In this document: in pieces, positions 7,553-7,863 of the stretch | Layout of the letters: each line of letters opens with the position of its first letter | Position numbering within the stretch: the first letter of the stretch is position 1 | Origin: Gammaproteobacteria bacterium | GTDB taxonomy: Bacteria; Pseudomonadota; Gammaproteobacteria; Chromatiales; Chromatiaceae | Length of the DNA stretch: 7,863 bases | Direction of reading: 5' to 3' | NCBI GenBank assembly: GCA_013041975.1 | Contig: JABDQZ010000068.1 | Coordinates: forward strand, 1 to 7,863 | Position numbers and translations under genes: made by a program | Notes under the pieces: generated by a model | What the model was told of the DNA's origin: nothing | What the model saw: only the letters and a program-made list of their open reading frames with translations | Databases searched by the model: none

Positions 7553-7563
7553 GATTAAATCAT

Positions 7564-7571
7564 CCCCCCTT
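7564..7571 (-). promoter_or_regulatory. G-rich ribosome binding site of the dehydrogenase gene
   Basis: On the minus strand AAGGGGGG can pair with the anti-Shine-Dalgarno using one G-U wobble. It lies 11 bases before the GTG at 7552, a little far, but there is no better start nearby. It supports the GTG over the ATG at 7609, which would place this motif inside the coding region. Confidence 0.4.
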
Positions 7572-7591
7572 TTATGACGAGCCTGCCAATT

Positions 7592-7600
7592 ACCATAGCA
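7592..7600 (-). promoter_or_regulatory. Possible extended -10 promoter for the dehydrogenase gene
   Basis: TGCTATGGT on the minus strand resembles an extended -10 element (TGnTATAAT, four of six in the hexamer). No good -35 is visible. It lies in the 80-base gap between the edge gene and the dehydrogenase. A 5-bp inverted repeat, GCAAA/TTTGC (7598-7602, 7612-7616), lies beside it. Read-through from the upstream gene is equally possible. Confidence 0.22.
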
Positions 7601-7632
7601 AACTTGCATACTTTGCCGCTAATGTGAAAATC

Positions 7633-7863
7633 TTATTTTTTTACTGCATAGGGCGACGCCAATGGCTCGCCAATAAATAACCCCTCACTAGGCCACTTAA
7701 CACTCTTCCAATAGGAAAACAAAAGGCTCTCTCCAAAAAGGTAAAAATCTAAAAATATATCTGGATCTGGAAATTTCATTGGGAAATTACAAGGCTCTAC
7801 AATGGTCCCATAACTACCTGTTGCGCCTGATTCAAGCCAGCGCAAACTACTCATCCGCCCCCC
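7633..7863 (-). CDS. C-terminal end of a TIGR03790-family protein, cut by window edge
   Basis: The last 76 codons of a gene that enters from the right edge; the frame is open at base 7863 and ends at TAA (7633-7635). The ATG at 7852-7854 is internal, because three codons (Gly-Gly-Arg) precede it in frame and the similarity appears to continue through them. The segment holds SSLRWLESGATGSYGT, then EPCNFPMKFPDP and later YWKSVKWPSEGLFIGEPLA, which I recognise as the conserved C-terminus of the TIGR03790 family. Its function is unknown. From memory, the family is found almost only in bacteria carrying exosortase/PEP-CTERM sorting. The gene is on the same strand as the dehydrogenase and 80 bases upstream of it, so an operon is possible but not shown. 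The family call rests on memory of the motif, not on a search. Confidence 0.75.
   Translation of the reverse strand, partial: GGRMSSLRWLESGATGSYGTIVEPCNFPMKFPDPDIFLDFYLFGESLLFSYWKSVKWPSEGLFIGEPLASPYAVKK

Noticed and set aside
7553..7609. ATG start giving a 19-residue extension of the dehydrogenase
   Set aside because: The extension does not resemble the family N-terminus, and it contains the G-rich Shine-Dalgarno and a possible -10 box.
7598..7616. GCAAA/TTTGC inverted repeat as an operator or terminator
   Set aside because: A 5-bp stem with a 9-base loop and no T-run is within chance expectation; noted only beside the promoter candidate.
7633..7854. The edge fragment as a complete 73-residue small protein starting at 7854
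   Set aside because: The frame stays open to the window edge, and the sequence matches the C-terminus of a much larger family, so it is a truncated view of a longer gene.

Overview
The window reads as chromosomal DNA from a gammaproteobacterium with an outer membrane, of moderate base composition. The support is an MltD-type lipoprotein lytic transglycosylase, exported proteins with classic signal peptides, a CHASE-PAS-GGDEF-EAL cyclic-di-GMP protein, and the tail of a TIGR03790-type protein, a family I recall as confined to exosortase-bearing bacteria. I cannot name a genus. Nothing points to a plasmid, phage or insertion sequence, and I see no tRNA, rRNA or CRISPR array.

Layout, left to right. 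(1) An 81-base leader, then a plus-strand mltD-like gene for a murein transglycosylase with three clear C-terminal LysM repeats. (2) A plus-strand gene for a predicted periplasmic alpha/beta hydrolase with a full Ser-Asp-His triad, probably with its own promoter. (3) A tightly linked plus-strand pair: a secreted ABC-type solute-binding protein with a strong Shine-Dalgarno, followed after 10 bases by a large membrane protein with periplasmic CHASE and cytoplasmic PAS, GGDEF and EAL domains. (4) A minus-strand D-2-hydroxyacid dehydrogenase whose stop codon lies two bases from the stop of the GGDEF-EAL gene. (5) At the right edge, the last 76 codons of a minus-strand TIGR03790-type gene, cut off by the window.

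The most interesting unit is the solute-binding protein plus the CHASE-PAS-GGDEF-EAL protein. No permease or ATPase gene lies beside them, so the binding protein is better explained as a periplasmic ligand sensor for the c-di-GMP enzyme, organised like LuxP/LuxQ, than as part of an importer. The enzyme keeps GGDEF and all the EAL catalytic residues I could check. It also has a 13-residue insert between the usual inhibitory RxxD motif and the GGDEF signature. The other genes look like separate housekeeping or accessory functions in cell-wall remodelling, an unknown periplasmic hydrolysis and 2-hydroxyacid/2-oxoacid metabolism. All function calls come from motif recognition by eye; no database search was run.
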